This document shows, piece after piece, positions 25,786 to 35,467 of a DNA stretch of 42,391 bases. The DNA is from Clostridium sp. (GTDB lineage Bacteria; Bacillota; Clostridia; Clostridiales; Clostridiaceae). The notes below the pieces were generated by a model. It saw only the letters and a program-made list of their open reading frames with translations. It was not told the DNA's origin and made no database searches. The DNA is taken from contig NZ_JAENWM010000027.1 in the NCBI RefSeq assembly GCF_016650035.1, positions 1-42,391 on the forward strand, written 5' to 3'. Position numbers and translations under genes: made by a program. Position 1 is the stretch's first letter; each line of letters opens with the position of its first letter.

Positions 25786-28700
25786 ATGCCTATAGATAAA
25801 AGTATAAAAAAAGTATTGGTAATAGGTTCAGGTCCTATTATTATAGGTCAAGCAGCAGAATTCGATTATTCTGGAACACAAGCTTGCCAATCACTAAAAG
25901 AAGAAGGAATAAATGTAGTTCTCATAAATAGTAATCCTGCTACAATTATGACGGACAAAGAAATTGCGGACAAAATATATATAGAGCCACTAACCGTGGA
26001 GTTTATAGAAAAGATAATCGCAAAAGAAAGGCCAGATAGCTTGCTTTGTGGAATGGGAGGTCAAACAGGACTAAACTTAGCAGTAGAACTTTATGATAAG
26101 GGTATTCTGGATAAGTATGAGGTTAGAGTAATCGGAACTTCTATAGAATCTATAAAAAACGGAGAAGATAGAGACCGATTTAGAGCAGTCATGCAGAAAA
26201 TAAATCAACCAGTTATTGAAAGTGATATTATAGAAAAATTAGAACTAGGAATAAAATTCGCAGAGAAAGTAGGGTATCCTGTCGTTGTAAGACCCGCTTA
26301 TACTTTAGGTGGTACTGGTGGCGGTATTGCTGAAAATGAAGAGGAATTAATTGTAATATTAGAACAGGGGTTATACCTCAGTCCCGTTTCCCAAGTTCTT
26401 CTCGAAAAGTCGATTAAAGGTTGGAAAGAAATAGAATATGAAGTAATGAGGGACAGTAGAGGAAATTGTATTACAGTGTGTAATATGGAAAACATAGACC
26501 CTGTTGGAATCCATACTGGAGATAGTATTGTAGTAGCACCCAGCCAAACTCTTTCTGATAAAGAATATCAGATGCTCCGCACGGCCTCTATAGATATTAT
26601 TAATGAAATAAAAATAGAAGGAGGTTGCAATGTACAACTTGCACTAAATCCTCTAAGCTTTGAGTATGCAATAATAGAAATTAATCCCAGAGTAAGTCGC
26701 TCTTCAGCTCTAGCTTCTAAAGCGACCGGATACCCCATAGCAAAAGTTGCAGCAAAAATTGCACTGGGATACGGACTAGATGAAATCAAAAATGCAGTTA
26801 CCCAAAAGACTTATGCTTGTTTTGAACCTTCCTTGGATTATGTGGTTGTTAAATTCCCTAAATGGCCCTTTGACAAATTCTATGGAGCAAAAAGATCTTT
26901 AGGTACAAAAATGATGGCTACCGGAGAAATTATGGCTTTAGGCAGTAATTTTGAAGCAGCATTTTTAAAAGGAATTCGTTCTTTAGATTTAGGAAAATTC
27001 TCTTTAATTAATCCTTCTTACATGAATAAGAGTTTAAAGGAGTTAAGAAAAAGAGTTATGATTCCCGATGATGAAAGAATTTTTTACTTAGCTGAAATGC
27101 TTAGACGTGATTATCGTCCAGGTAAAGTATGTGAAATCACAGGAATAGATCCTTTCTTTGTGAACAAAATAAAATGGATTGTAGATCAAGAGGAAAAGTT
27201 AAAAGAGTTATCTATAGAGGATTTAACAAAGGAACATTTATATTTGCTAAAGAAAAAAGGATTTTCAGATAATGGAATTGCAGATTTATTAAAGGTTAAA
27301 TCAAAGGATATTTATGACTTAAAGAAGATATGGAATATTAAACCTTCCTATAAAATGGTAGACACATGTGCAGGAGAATTTGAAGCAATATCCCCTTACT
27401 ATTATTCTACTTACGAAATGTATGATGAAGTAGAAGTGAGTGATAATCGTAAGATTATGGTCATTGGCTCAGGTCCAATTCGAATTGGTCAAGGTATAGA
27501 ATTTGATTATGCCTCTGTTCATAGTGTAATGGCTCTTAGAAAATTAGGAATTGAAACTATAATAGTAAATAATAATCCTGAAACCGTTAGTACTGATTTT
27601 AATATCTCTGATAAATTATATTTTGAGCCTTTAACAGAAGAAGAAGTTCTGAACATAGTAGAAAAAGAAAAAGTTGAAGGTGTCATATTACAGTTCGGAG
27701 GTCAAACCGCAATAAAGCTAGCTAACTTTTTAAGTGAAAATAATGTCCCTATACTTGGAACGCAGCCTAAACAAATAGATGCTTCAGAAGATAGAGAAAA
27801 ATTCGATTTAATTTTAGAGAAATTAAATATTGACAGACCAAAGGGCAAAGCCGTTTGGAGCCTAGAAGAAGGAATACTTGAAGCAAAAAAATTAAAGTAT
27901 CCAGTACTAGTTAGACCTTCTTATGTTCTAGGAGGACAAGGGATGGAAATCACCTATGAAGAAAAGGAATTAATTCATTATTTAGGAAATGCATTTAAAA
28001 AAGATAAAGTGAATCCTATTTTAATAGATAAATATTTAATAGGTAGAGAAATTGAAGTAGATGTTATTTGTGATGGAAGCGAAATATTAATACCCGGTAT
28101 TATGGAGCATTTAGAGAGAGCAGGTGTACATTCCGGAGATAGCATTACAATGTATCCAAGTCAAAATATATCACATGCTATAAAAGAGAAAATATTAGAG
28201 TATTCTAAAAAGCTTGCAGCAGAACTTCAAATTATAGGCATGATGAACATCCAATTTATAGAATTCAAAGAAAGACTATATATAATAGAGGTAAATCCTA
28301 GAGCGAGCCGTACTGTACCTTATATAAGTAAAGTAAGCAATGTCCCTATTATTGAATTAGCAACCCGCGTTATGTTAGGAGAAAAGCTTATAAACTTAGG
28401 CTATGGCATCGGAGTTTATAAAGAGCCAAAACTTATCTCCGTAAAGGTACCTGTATTCTCAACTCAAAAATTACCAGAGGTAGAGGTGTGCCTTGGACCC
28501 GAAATGAGATCTACTGGAGAAGTGCTAGGCATAGGAAGAACTGTAGAGGAGGCACTATATAAAGGATTCGTAGCTGCTGGAATGGATTTTATAAAAGAAA
28601 GCGGACTAATATTTGCATCAATAAGTTCAAAGGATAAAAAGGAATTTTTACCTATAGCTAAATCGCTTATTGATTTAAACTATAAATTTATTGCAACTGC

Positions 28701-29007
28701 AGGAACAGCTAAATTAATGCAGGGGGAAGGTTTAGATGTGGTAGAGGTTGTGAAAAATAATCAAGGAACTATAGATATACCAGAAATTTTAAAAAGCAAA
28801 GAATTGTGCTTAGTTATTAACACCCCTACTAAAGGAAATGATTTAAAAAGAGAAGGGTTTAGAATACGAAGAACTGCACTAGAACGTTCTATTGGAGTAA
28901 TCACTACACTAGATACTGTACGCGCCATGGTGGACGTAATAAAGAAAAATATTTCAGCTAGCACGCTAGAAGTATTTAACCTTGAAGAATTAGACTCTAT
29001 TAAATAA
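25786..29007 (+). CDS. carB: carbamoyl-phosphate synthase large subunit CarB
   Basis: A 1073-residue synthetase with two homologous ATP-grasp halves (about 1-400 and 545-930), an oligomerisation domain between them and a C-terminal MGS-like allosteric domain (about 935-1073). Repeated motifs GSGPI.IGQ (residues 12 on and about 560 on), GGQT and EINPR.SR / EVNPRASR mark the two halves. It supplies carbamoyl phosphate to arginine and possibly pyrimidine synthesis; the ARG boxes upstream suggest this copy serves arginine. AAAGGAGGA precedes the ATG. Confidence 0.98.
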   Translation: MPIDKSIKKVLVIGSGPIIIGQAAEFDYSGTQACQSLKEEGINVVLINSNPATIMTDKEIADKIYIEPLTVEFIEKIIAKERPDSLLCGMGGQTGLNLAVELYDKGILDKYEVRVIGTSIESIKNGEDRDRFRAVMQKINQPVIESDIIEKLELGIKFAEKVGYPVVVRPAYTLGGTGGGIAENEEELIVILEQGLYLSPVSQVLLEKSIKGWKEIEYEVMRDSRGNCITVCNMENIDPVGIHTGDSIVVAPSQTLSDKEYQMLRTASIDIINEIKIEGGCNVQLALNPLSFEYAIIEINPRVSRSSALASKATGYPIAKVAAKIALGYGLDEIKNAVTQKTYACFEPSLDYVVVKFPKWPFDKFYGAKRSLGTKMMATGEIMALGSNFEAAFLKGIRSLDLGKFSLINPSYMNKSLKELRKRVMIPDDERIFYLAEMLRRDYRPGKVCEITGIDPFFVNKIKWIVDQEEKLKELSIEDLTKEHLYLLKKKGFSDNGIADLLKVKSKDIYDLKKIWNIKPSYKMVDTCAGEFEAISPYYYSTYEMYDEVEVSDNRKIMVIGSGPIRIGQGIEFDYASVHSVMALRKLGIETIIVNNNPETVSTDFNISDKLYFEPLTEEEVLNIVEKEKVEGVILQFGGQTAIKLANFLSENNVPILGTQPKQIDASEDREKFDLILEKLNIDRPKGKAVWSLEEGILEAKKLKYPVLVRPSYVLGGQGMEITYEEKELIHYLGNAFKKDKVNPILIDKYLIGREIEVDVICDGSEILIPGIMEHLERAGVHSGDSITMYPSQNISHAIKEKILEYSKKLAAELQIIGMMNIQFIEFKERLYIIEVNPRASRTVPYISKVSNVPIIELATRVMLGEKLINLGYGIGVYKEPKLISVKVPVFSTQKLPEVEVCLGPEMRSTGEVLGIGRTVEEALYKGFVAAGMDFIKESGLIFASISSKDKKEFLPIAKSLIDLNYKFIATAGTAKLMQGEGLDVVEVVKNNQGTIDIPEILKSKELCLVINTPTKGNDLKREGFRIRRTALERSIGVITTLDTVRAMVDVIKKNISASTLEVFNLEELDSIK

Positions 29008-29052
29008 TGGCAAAACTATAAAAAATTCCTAATTAATAATAAAGTGCATGTA

Positions 29053-29076
29053 ATGGGGTGGTTTACCCCACCCCAT
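29053..29076. repeat. GC-rich stem-loop between carB and the MBL gene
   Basis: ATGGGGTGG and CCACCCCAT form a perfect 9-bp stem with a 6-base loop, between convergent genes. There is no T-run on either side, so it may be a factor-assisted terminator or an RNA 3'-end stabiliser. Confidence 0.6.
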
Positions 29077-29154
29077 ATATATTCAAAGATTTCGCATTGT
29101 AAAAGAATATGCTAATCATATATTTCTAAATTTTTATCTTATTAGACTTTAAAT

Positions 29155-30000
29155 TTAATATACAGTAGACTCTATTATGTTACCTGTATTATTGTATAAA
29201 AATCTTTCCCCGAATTGTCGTTTTATTTCTTCAGCTGCTTTTTCTCCTGTACAATGGGATACCCCTATGATTTTTATATCTTTTTCCTTCAAAAAATCAA
29301 TTGTTTTATTTAGTCTTTGCTCATCTGCTTCTACTAAATGAGTTCCCCCAATTATACCATAGATTGGAAGCCCAGTACGTTCTATAATGGTCTCTAAAAT
29401 ATTAACTATCCCTACATGAGAACATCCTACAACAACAAATAAACCACGCTTACCCTTTAATACTAATACTATTTCGTCATAAAAGTCATCTAAAATATAT
29501 TTTTCATCTTGTTTAATTTGAAATCTTTTATTAGGTAATTCAAAATCATTATTTCTTTTAAAATTAGCAAATACCATTATATTTTCGGTAATATAAAATA
29601 TATCTTGTTTAATATATTTTATTGCAATATTATTTTTATGTATATATCCCTTTTCAAAAGAATTGCCGAGATACTTGTAATTATCTCCTTCTATTGTTCC
29701 ATACTTTTCATTAAAAAAATCTTCCCCTACAATTAATTTATATGAGTTTGAAGTTTCCTCAACAAGTTTTCTAAATCCTCCGCTATGGTCATAATGTCCA
29801 TGACTCATCATAACGTAATCTAATTTATTCAAATCAATATTTAGTGTTTCAGCATTTTTAATAAAGTCCCCGCTCTTACCAGTATCAAATAAAATCTTCA
29901 TCCCATCAATTTCCATATAAAGAGACAATCCATGTTCATTGTATAATTTTATATCCGCACTTGAATTATCTTCAATAAGAGTTGTTATTTTTAAGTTCAT
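29155..30000 (-). CDS. MBL-fold metallohydrolase
   Basis: A 281-residue metallo-beta-lactamase fold protein with the dimetal motif H67-x-H69-x-D71-H72 (SHGHYDHSGG), FDTGKSGDF before it, GCSHVGI and a C-terminal SHCTGEKA. It resembles the branch annotated in anaerobes and methanogens as dihydropterin-ribofuranosylaminobenzene phosphate synthase-like, but the actual substrate is not known. I start at ATG 30000 behind GCGGGTG; a GTG three codons upstream overlaps that site. It follows the second DUF134 regulator by 69 bases and appears to be the last gene of the radical SAM operon. Confidence 0.85.
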   Translation of the reverse strand: MNLKITTLIEDNSSADIKLYNEHGLSLYMEIDGMKILFDTGKSGDFIKNAETLNIDLNKLDYVMMSHGHYDHSGGFRKLVEETSNSYKLIVGEDFFNEKYGTIEGDNYKYLGNSFEKGYIHKNNIAIKYIKQDIFYITENIMVFANFKRNNDFELPNKRFQIKQDEKYILDDFYDEIVLVLKGKRGLFVVVGCSHVGIVNILETIIERTGLPIYGIIGGTHLVEADEQRLNKTIDFLKEKDIKIIGVSHCTGEKAAEEIKRQFGERFLYNNTGNIIESTVY

Positions 30001-30069
30001 TTTAAGCACCCGCTTTCATATTATTAAATATTATTTTAAAGATGATTTAACAGCATCACAGATGATGAT

Positions 30070-30438
30070 TTAACCTTTGTTGTTTCTACCATGCCTATGT
30101 CTATGACAAATACAATCGTCACAATTTTCTCTGTCGTCAAAATCACTGCATAGCTTATAATCGCCACCTTCTATTTTTAATATTTTACCATTTACTAAAG
30201 TATCTGCTATTTTTTTGCGAGCATCATCATATGTTCTTTGTAATGTAGAACGGGCAACCCCCATTACATTTGCACTTTGCTCTTGATTTAAACCTTCTAA
30301 ATCTATTAGCCTTATAGTTTCATATTCTTCTACTGTCATAATTATTGATTCATTAACTGTTTCCACTAAATCAATAGGACCAAATTTAACAATTTCAGGC
30401 AACGTACAAACTCTTCTCCATTTTTTAGGTCTTGCCAT
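30070..30438 (-). CDS. DUF134-family DNA-binding protein (second copy)
   Basis: A 122-residue regulator of the DUF134/COG1342 type. It has the [14 protein letters not shown] start, a sigma-70 region 4-like helix-turn-helix ([22 protein letters not shown], then [19 protein letters not shown]; about residues 36-82) and an IEGGDYK segment. The C-terminus is short, with C-x2-C-x-C and a His-rich tail ([13 protein letters not shown]) that could bind metal. Partner genes of this family are typically NifX-like proteins, as here. It lies 29 bases after the first copy. Confidence 0.88.
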   Translation of the reverse strand: MARPKKWRRVCTLPEIVKFGPIDLVETVNESIIMTVEEYETIRLIDLEGLNQEQSANVMGVARSTLQRTYDDARKKIADTLVNGKILKIEGGDYKLCSDFDDRENCDDCICHRHRHGRNNKG

Positions 30439-30467
30439 TATTTAATCTCCTCCGTTGCTTTAAATTC

Positions 30468-30908
30468 TTAAGTACAATCATTACACCACTTTTTACAAAT
30501 TTTTGATTTTTTAACACAAATAACTGTATCAGAACCACAATCAGGACAAATATGTTTGTCTTGTTCATAATTTAATTCATATATACTATTGCAATTGTTA
30601 CATTTAAATTCACAAAATTTTGTCCTGTAATTACCGCCACTTATCCTTATAGCTTTTCCTTCGGTTAAAGCAATAGCCACCTTTTTTCTTGCACTATCTA
30701 TAATATTTTGAAAAGTTTGCCTTGATACTTGCATTTTTTCACCACATTCTTCTTGATTCAATTCTTCAATATCCTTAAGCCTCATTGCCTCAAGTTCTTC
30801 TACTTTTAAAGCTATTTCTTCAATCTTACATTTAGGCTTACCCCAGGGGATAAAATAAGTATCCTCTGGAAAAAACTCTACTCTTCTAAATTTTATTGGT
30901 CTTGGCAT
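30468..30908 (-). CDS. DUF134-family DNA-binding protein with Cys-rich tail
   Basis: A 146-residue relative of the next gene: MPRPIKFRRVEFFP start, helix-turn-helix (EELEAMRLKDIEELNQEECG, then VSRQTFQNIIDSARKKVA; about 43-87) and ISGGNYR. The last 48 residues hold nine cysteines: a CxxC...CxxC zinc ribbon or Fe-S site (CNNC, CPDC) and an extra CVKKSKICKKWCNDC tail. This suggests sensing of a metal, cluster or redox state. GGAGG ribosome binding site; 28 bases after the radical SAM gene. It is a candidate autoregulator of this operon. Confidence 0.88.
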   Translation of the reverse strand: MPRPIKFRRVEFFPEDTYFIPWGKPKCKIEEIALKVEELEAMRLKDIEELNQEECGEKMQVSRQTFQNIIDSARKKVAIALTEGKAIRISGGNYRTKFCEFKCNNCNSIYELNYEQDKHICPDCGSDTVICVKKSKICKKWCNDCT

Positions 30909-30936
30909 TTTAATTCCTCCTGCATTTATATATTAT

Positions 30937-31863
30937 TTATTTTAATCTATAAGTAATAAATCCCTTATAATCTATATGGTTTATAGTATTATCCAAATTT
31001 AATCTTTTAATAATATTATCAATATATTCACATTTTCTAGAATTTAAAAAACTTTTGATTTCATACTGATTCATTGGATGTCTTTTAATAATACTTAAAA
31101 TAGCTTGATAATCATCTTTGATTCCGCTAGAAAATCCAACGGAAACTAAATTTTCTATAGATATACCACCCAGCATTTCTATAGCCATATTCATGTTTCC
31201 ATTACTAATAGTTTTCACATATTCCTCAGCTGGTGGTCTTGCAGGGGTATTAATATATAATCTGTGGTATTTTATTTCTTTAATTAATAGCTTTAATTTT
31301 TGAAGTGAATCACTGTCATCATTAATTCCATCTATAAGCATTATTTCAATCCATAATTGTCCCTTATAAATTTTTGAAAATTCAACAAGTCCATTATAAC
31401 ATTCCATAAAGTTTAACTTAGGATAAGGCCTATTTATTCTTTTAAAAGTATCTTCATCATAAGCATCTAATGACGGAAGCACAATATCTGCTTCACACAA
31501 TTCATCCCTAACTGTTTTATCATGGAGCAATGCTCCATTCGTAATAACAGCTACAGGTTTAGACGTAAGTTCCTTAATTTTGCCTATTAATTCACCAAGT
31601 TTTAGATAGAGAGTTGGTTCACCCTCACCCACTATTGTAACCACATCAAATTCAGATCCACTTTTTATATAAGTCTTAAATTCTTCTATAATGTCAGAAA
31701 CAGAGAAAAATTCTAAACGTTTATTAGACAATTTATCTGTTCTTCCAAGTTGACAATATATACATGAATAATTACACGTTTTTTTTGGTATTGGACTTAT
31801 TCCTAAAGATTCTCCCATTCTTCTTGAAGGTACTGGACCATATACAAACTTTGTTTCATTCAT
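30937..31863 (-). CDS. radical SAM protein (COG0731 type)
   Basis: A 308-residue radical SAM enzyme with the family beginning YGPVPSRRMGESLGISPIP and the cluster motif C30-x3-C34-x2-C37 (CNYSCIYC). GEGEPTL is the SAM-contacting GGE-like motif, followed by TNG and NTPARPPAEE. The C-terminal 60 residues look like a winged-helix (RHPMNQYEIKSFL). COG0731 includes wyosine synthase-like enzymes and many anaerobe proteins of unknown role; there is no flavodoxin domain here, and the gene context (DUF134, NifX) does not suggest tRNA modification. It lies 28 bases after the SPASM gene. Confidence 0.88.
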   Translation of the reverse strand: MNETKFVYGPVPSRRMGESLGISPIPKKTCNYSCIYCQLGRTDKLSNKRLEFFSVSDIIEEFKTYIKSGSEFDVVTIVGEGEPTLYLKLGELIGKIKELTSKPVAVITNGALLHDKTVRDELCEADIVLPSLDAYDEDTFKRINRPYPKLNFMECYNGLVEFSKIYKGQLWIEIMLIDGINDDSDSLQKLKLLIKEIKYHRLYINTPARPPAEEYVKTISNGNMNMAIEMLGGISIENLVSVGFSSGIKDDYQAILSIIKRHPMNQYEIKSFLNSRKCEYIDNIIKRLNLDNTINHIDYKGFITYRLK

Positions 31864-31891
31864 AATTACTCCTCCATTTGCTAAATTTATA

Positions 31892-33283
31892 TTACTTGAT
31901 CTTATTATTTTCTAATAATTTATTTTTCTTTTTATTATTTCTATAATATTGTAATGCAATAGCATATTCAACTCTTTTGCTTTGCATTTTACATCCAATT
32001 TCGTAAGGCGTTTTTATATTTCCAGTTGAATTAAAATTATTAGCTTGACAACCTCCACTACAATAAAATCTTGCCCAACATTTTTTGCAGTCTGGTTTGT
32101 TATATATATTAGCCTGTCTAAAAATGCTTGGCATTTCTTTGTTTTTAATTCCCTCAAACACATTTCCCATAAGGAACCTTGTATTTCCTATAAACTGATG
32201 GCAAGGATATATATCTCCTTCCGGTGTTACTGCTATGTATTCAAACCCAGCTCCGCAACCTGATATTCTTTTGTAAATACATGCTCCTCCATTAATATTA
32301 ATGTTAAAATGGTAAAATATTACATCATCATGAAATAGTAGTTCATCAAAAATTTTATCGTATTCATCGTATATTTGTTCTAAATGTTCTTCTTTAATAG
32401 AAAGCACATTATCAGCTGGAAGTACTACTGGTTCTATTGAAATTTCTTTGAATCCAAGATCTATAAAGTGTTTAATATCTTTAGAAAAATCCAAATTTTG
32501 AGCTGTAAATGTTCCTCTTATATAATATTGTTTTTTAGATTTATGCCTCATTTGGACCATAGTTTTAATTTTAGGAAGAATATCATCATAAGTCCCATCA
32601 CCATTAATTCTCGTTCTTATATTGTCTTGTACATCTTTTCTACCATCAATGCTCAATACAATATTAACCATATTTTCATCTAAATATTCCATAATATCAG
32701 GAGTTAGTAACGTTGCATTTGTTGTAATTGTAAATCTAAAATTTTTATTATGTTGTTTTTCTAGTCCTCTTGCATAATCAACAGTTTTTTTAACTACCTC
32801 CATATTTAAAAGAGGTTCTCCACCAAAAAAATCTACTTCAATATTCTTTCTTGAGCCTGAATTTTGCAATAAAAAATCAATGCTTTTTTTAGCAACATCA
32901 AAACTCATGAGTATCTTTTGCTTATCATAACCTTCGCCATCAGCAAAGCAATATTTACATCTCAAATTACAATCGTGCGCTATATTAAGACACACAGCTT
33001 TTATATAATCAGGTTCCTTTTCAAATTTTTTAGCAATAGGTTCATATGCATCCTCTGAATATAATTGCCCATTTTTTATAAGTTCCTCTATTTCATCATA
33101 ACATTCATTTAACACATCTTTATCATATTTTTCTCTGTATTTATTTATAACATCATTTCTACTTTCAACACCATCATCAGAAAGGATATCATAAATGATT
33201 TTATCCACCACATGAATAGCGCCCGAACTTACATCTAAAATAAAGTAATCACCTTTGCATATGAATTTATGTATATTCCTCAT
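31892..33283 (-). CDS. SPASM radical SAM peptide maturase (SCIFF-maturase-like)
   Basis: A 463-residue radical SAM/SPASM enzyme. The N-terminal 80 residues (IHKFICKGDYFILDVSSG, then a helical part) resemble the peptide-binding RRE domain of CteB-type SCIFF maturases. The SAM cluster is C105-x3-C109-x2-C112 (CNLRCKYC), with FFGGEPLL after it. The SPASM region carries GCGAGFEYIAVTPEGDIYPCHQF and CKKCWARFYCSGGC, for two auxiliary clusters. CteB makes Cys-to-alpha-carbon thioether links in a six-cysteine peptide. No such peptide is encoded just upstream; a Gly-rich 57-aa gene is there instead. I start at ATG 33283, nine bases after GAAGGT; the ATG 21 bases upstream has no ribosome binding site. 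Confidence 0.85.
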   Translation of the reverse strand: MRNIHKFICKGDYFILDVSSGAIHVVDKIIYDILSDDGVESRNDVINKYREKYDKDVLNECYDEIEELIKNGQLYSEDAYEPIAKKFEKEPDYIKAVCLNIAHDCNLRCKYCFADGEGYDKQKILMSFDVAKKSIDFLLQNSGSRKNIEVDFFGGEPLLNMEVVKKTVDYARGLEKQHNKNFRFTITTNATLLTPDIMEYLDENMVNIVLSIDGRKDVQDNIRTRINGDGTYDDILPKIKTMVQMRHKSKKQYYIRGTFTAQNLDFSKDIKHFIDLGFKEISIEPVVLPADNVLSIKEEHLEQIYDEYDKIFDELLFHDDVIFYHFNININGGACIYKRISGCGAGFEYIAVTPEGDIYPCHQFIGNTRFLMGNVFEGIKNKEMPSIFRQANIYNKPDCKKCWARFYCSGGCQANNFNSTGNIKTPYEIGCKMQSKRVEYAIALQYYRNNKKKNKLLENNKIK

Positions 33284-33380
33284 TGGATTAATACCTTCTT
33301 TCATTTTTTCTTTTATTTATTAAAAATCAATAACAAATAAGAGGTAGATTACCACCCCTTATTTATTACTTATCAAATTA

Positions 33381-33554
33381 TTATCTTTTATTTTTAGGAT
33401 TATTTGTATTACCTAGTCCTCTTTTAGTTCCACGTCCCATTTTAAGTCCTAAGCCTCCAACTACAGCTGCAACTTTGGCTACGTTGCATAATCCTAATCC
33501 TCTTCCTGTTTTTGGTCCCATTCCTGTTGGACCTGTACCGTCTCTTCTTGACAT
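33381..33554 (-). CDS. 57-aa Gly-rich DUF5320-like protein
   Basis: A short gene behind AAAGGAG with a start MSRRDGTGPTGMGPKTGRG followed by a single Cys in LGLCNV, then a small Ala/Val/Gly-rich segment and a basic tail (KMGRGTKRGLGN, ending KNKR). The DGTGPxGMG-x-x-TGRG-x-G motif is the signature of DUF5320-type proteins that accompany NifX-like and DUF134 genes in anaerobes; their function is unknown. It is the first gene of the radical SAM / DUF134 operon and has its own TTGACA promoter with palindromic sites. A paralogue at 39643-39909 shares both the N-terminal motif and the promoter. Confidence 0.82.
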   Translation of the reverse strand: MSRRDGTGPTGMGPKTGRGLGLCNVAKVAAVVGGLGLKMGRGTKRGLGNTNNPKNKR

Positions 33555-33576
33555 AACATCGTCTCCTTTTTATCTT

Positions 33577-33633
33577 GAGCATATACCCTTTATAATTACT
33601 ATTATACTCTATTTTGGGTATATGTCAATAACT
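33577..33633 (-). promoter_or_regulatory. promoter and paired operator of the DUF5320-1 / radical SAM operon
   Basis: On the minus strand TTGACA (33623-33628), 16-base spacer, TATAAT (33601-33606). Two related sites flank it: GGGTATATGTC (33616-33626) overlapping the -35, and GAGCATATACCC (33577-33588) after the -10, 39 bases centre to centre. Positions 33589-33633 match 39947-39991 at 41 of 45 bases. Confidence 0.8.
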
Positions 33634-33645
33634 AATGTGATAATG

Positions 33646-34137
33646 TTAAATAAGTTCAATTTTAGAATAATCAATATGACCTTTATCATCAACTACATTT
33701 CTGTCAGTATGCATATATTCAATTTTGCCTACAAACATTTCATGTGAACCCGTAAGTATAGAATCTACTACCTTGCATTCTATATTTATAGGACAATCTG
33801 ATAATAATGGTGCACGCCCCTTTACTCCTTCTTCAAACTTTATATTAAGTTTTGCAAATTTATCCTCGTCTCTACCACTAGTACTACCCAAATAGTCAAA
33901 CATTTCCTTCTGATCTTTAGTAGCTATATTTACTACAAATGAACCTGTTTCTTTCACGATTTTATGAGAATATCGTGATGGAACAATACCTACCATAATC
34001 ATTGGTGGATCATAACTACAATTACAACAATAAGCTACTACTAATGCATTATTTTTACCATCAAGGCCTCTACAAGAAACTATCACTTTAGGCATTGGTT
34101 GAAGACAAGATTTCATGTTTGCTTGAATTTTTTCCAT
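33646..34137 (-). CDS. flavin reductase-like domain protein
   Basis: A 163-residue FMN-binding split-barrel protein of the flavin reductase (flavoredoxin-like) family. It has PKVIVSCRG, then YDPPMIMVGIVPSRYSHKIVKETGSFVVNI, the usual FMN-phosphate segment, and later DCPINIECKVVDSI and HEMFVGKI. Such proteins transfer electrons or reduce flavins in anaerobes. Its stop codon lies just before the -35 box of the DUF5320-1 promoter; upstream, NifX-1 ends 90 bases away on the same strand, with no clear terminator between. GGAGG precedes the ATG. Confidence 0.87.
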   Translation of the reverse strand: MEKIQANMKSCLQPMPKVIVSCRGLDGKNNALVVAYCCNCSYDPPMIMVGIVPSRYSHKIVKETGSFVVNIATKDQKEMFDYLGSTSGRDEDKFAKLNIKFEEGVKGRAPLLSDCPINIECKVVDSILTGSHEMFVGKIEYMHTDRNVVDDKGHIDYSKIELI

Positions 34138-34227
34138 TTTAATTCCTCCATTTTATACAGTTTTATTTGTACAACTTATTTATATAATAACCATTCTAAA
34201 ATACAAAGCTTATAAAATTATGTGCGT

Positions 34228-34566
34228 TTATTGTATATGTTCATGGCAAACAGTACCTGTTGATTTTAATTCACCACTTATATATTTTTGTACTGCGTCA
34301 TCACTTAATCCTTGTGCACCAACTACTACCTCAATACCATTTTCATTGAATAAGTTTTGTGCTGTTTCTCCCATTCCACCTGCAATAATAATATTGACAT
34401 TTAATTCTTTCAAAAATATTGGAAGATATCCAGGCTTATGTCCTGGATTTGCAGTAAAACTCTTACTTACTGTTTTACCTTCCTCTACCTCATATATTGT
34501 AAAACCATCACAATACCCAAAATGTCCACTTACATTACTTTCCTCAGTTGCCACTGCTATTCTCAT
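34228..34566 (-). CDS. NifX/NifB-C-like (COG1433) protein 1
   Basis: A 112-residue protein of the dinitrogenase iron-molybdenum cofactor biosynthesis family. It has the fold's markers MRIAVATEE, VSGHFGYCDGFTIYEV, IIAGGMGETAQNLF and GIEVVVGAQG. In nitrogen fixers these domains carry FeMo-co precursors; stand-alone copies in non-fixing anaerobes are of unknown function. There is no nif structural gene here. It is the last gene of the NifX2-MinD2-MinD1-NifX1 operon, 49 bases after MinD1, behind GGGAGG. Confidence 0.9.
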   Translation of the reverse strand: MRIAVATEESNVSGHFGYCDGFTIYEVEEGKTVSKSFTANPGHKPGYLPIFLKELNVNIIIAGGMGETAQNLFNENGIEVVVGAQGLSDDAVQKYISGELKSTGTVCHEHIQ

Positions 34567-34615
34567 TTATAATTCCTCCCTATATTTAATTTAATAAATT
34601 ATTTTACACAGAACA

Positions 34616-35467
34616 TCAAAGTTTAAATAAGTCTTTAATATTGCTCCACATATCTTCAATAGCTATTTCGGCTATACTCTCTTTGTAACAAGTAATTGGT
34701 TTTAACTCATTTATAGATTTCATAACAACATCATCATATGGAATTTTACCAACTATTTTCAAACCTTTATCATGAGCGAAGTCTTCTATTTCTTTAGCTA
34801 CTTCTTCATTAATATCATATTTATTTATACAAACCATGGTAATAACTCCAAAATGTTCACATAACTCTACCACTCTCTTTAAATCTCCAAGACCTGATTT
34901 TGTAGGTTCAGTAACAGCGAGTACCGCATCGCTCCCTGTTACTGATGCTATAACAGGACATCCAATACCTGGCGAACCGTCTAATATAGTTAATTTATTA
35001 TTGTCACTAAATTTTTTGCCATTTTTCCGAAGAAGCGTTACTAGAAGTCCTGAACCATCACTACCTATATCCATTTCTGCTCTTGAAATTATACCTTTAT
35101 CTAACTTAGTAATAAATGTTTCTGCTGTTTTTTCTGATTTTAATTTTATAGCATTTTGTGGGCATATAAGTGTGCAAGCTCCACACCCTTCACAAGCAAA
35201 TGAATTTATTTTGCAATTTTCTATAGCTTCGAATTTACACACTGTCTCACATTTACCACACTTACTACAAAGAGGTTCATCTATTACAGCTTTTTTACCA
35301 CCTATAAAATCATTTTTGTAAGTATCCTGTCCTTTGTAAAACATATAAAGATTAGGTGCATCTACATCACAATCGATTCTTGTTACATCCTTAGCAAGTT
35401 CAGCTAGTGCTGTTGCAATTGTAGTTTTGCCCGTTCCACCTTTACCACTTAAAATTACAAGTTCCAA
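34616..35467 (-). CDS. MinD-like P-loop ATPase with inserted ferredoxin domain (1)
   Basis: A 283-residue COG1149-type ATPase. The deviant Walker A is GKGGTGKTT (8-16), Walker B is ILDGSPG, and VTEPTKSGL and INKYD follow. Between strands, residues 63-110 carry two [4Fe-4S] motifs: C67-x2-C70-x2-C73-x3-C77 and C92-x2-C95-x2-C98-x3-C102. The family resembles Mrp/NBP35 cluster carriers in its ATPase part, so ATP-dependent Fe-S or electron delivery is plausible but not shown. It begins with TTG at 35467 behind AAGGAGG, and overlaps the end of MinD2 by 13 bases. Confidence 0.92.
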   Translation of the reverse strand: MELVILSGKGGTGKTTIATALAELAKDVTRIDCDVDAPNLYMFYKGQDTYKNDFIGGKKAVIDEPLCSKCGKCETVCKFEAIENCKINSFACEGCGACTLICPQNAIKLKSEKTAETFITKLDKGIISRAEMDIGSDGSGLLVTLLRKNGKKFSDNNKLTILDGSPGIGCPVIASVTGSDAVLAVTEPTKSGLGDLKRVVELCEHFGVITMVCINKYDINEEVAKEIEDFAHDKGLKIVGKIPYDDVVMKSINELKPITCYKESIAEIAIEDMWSNIKDLFKL

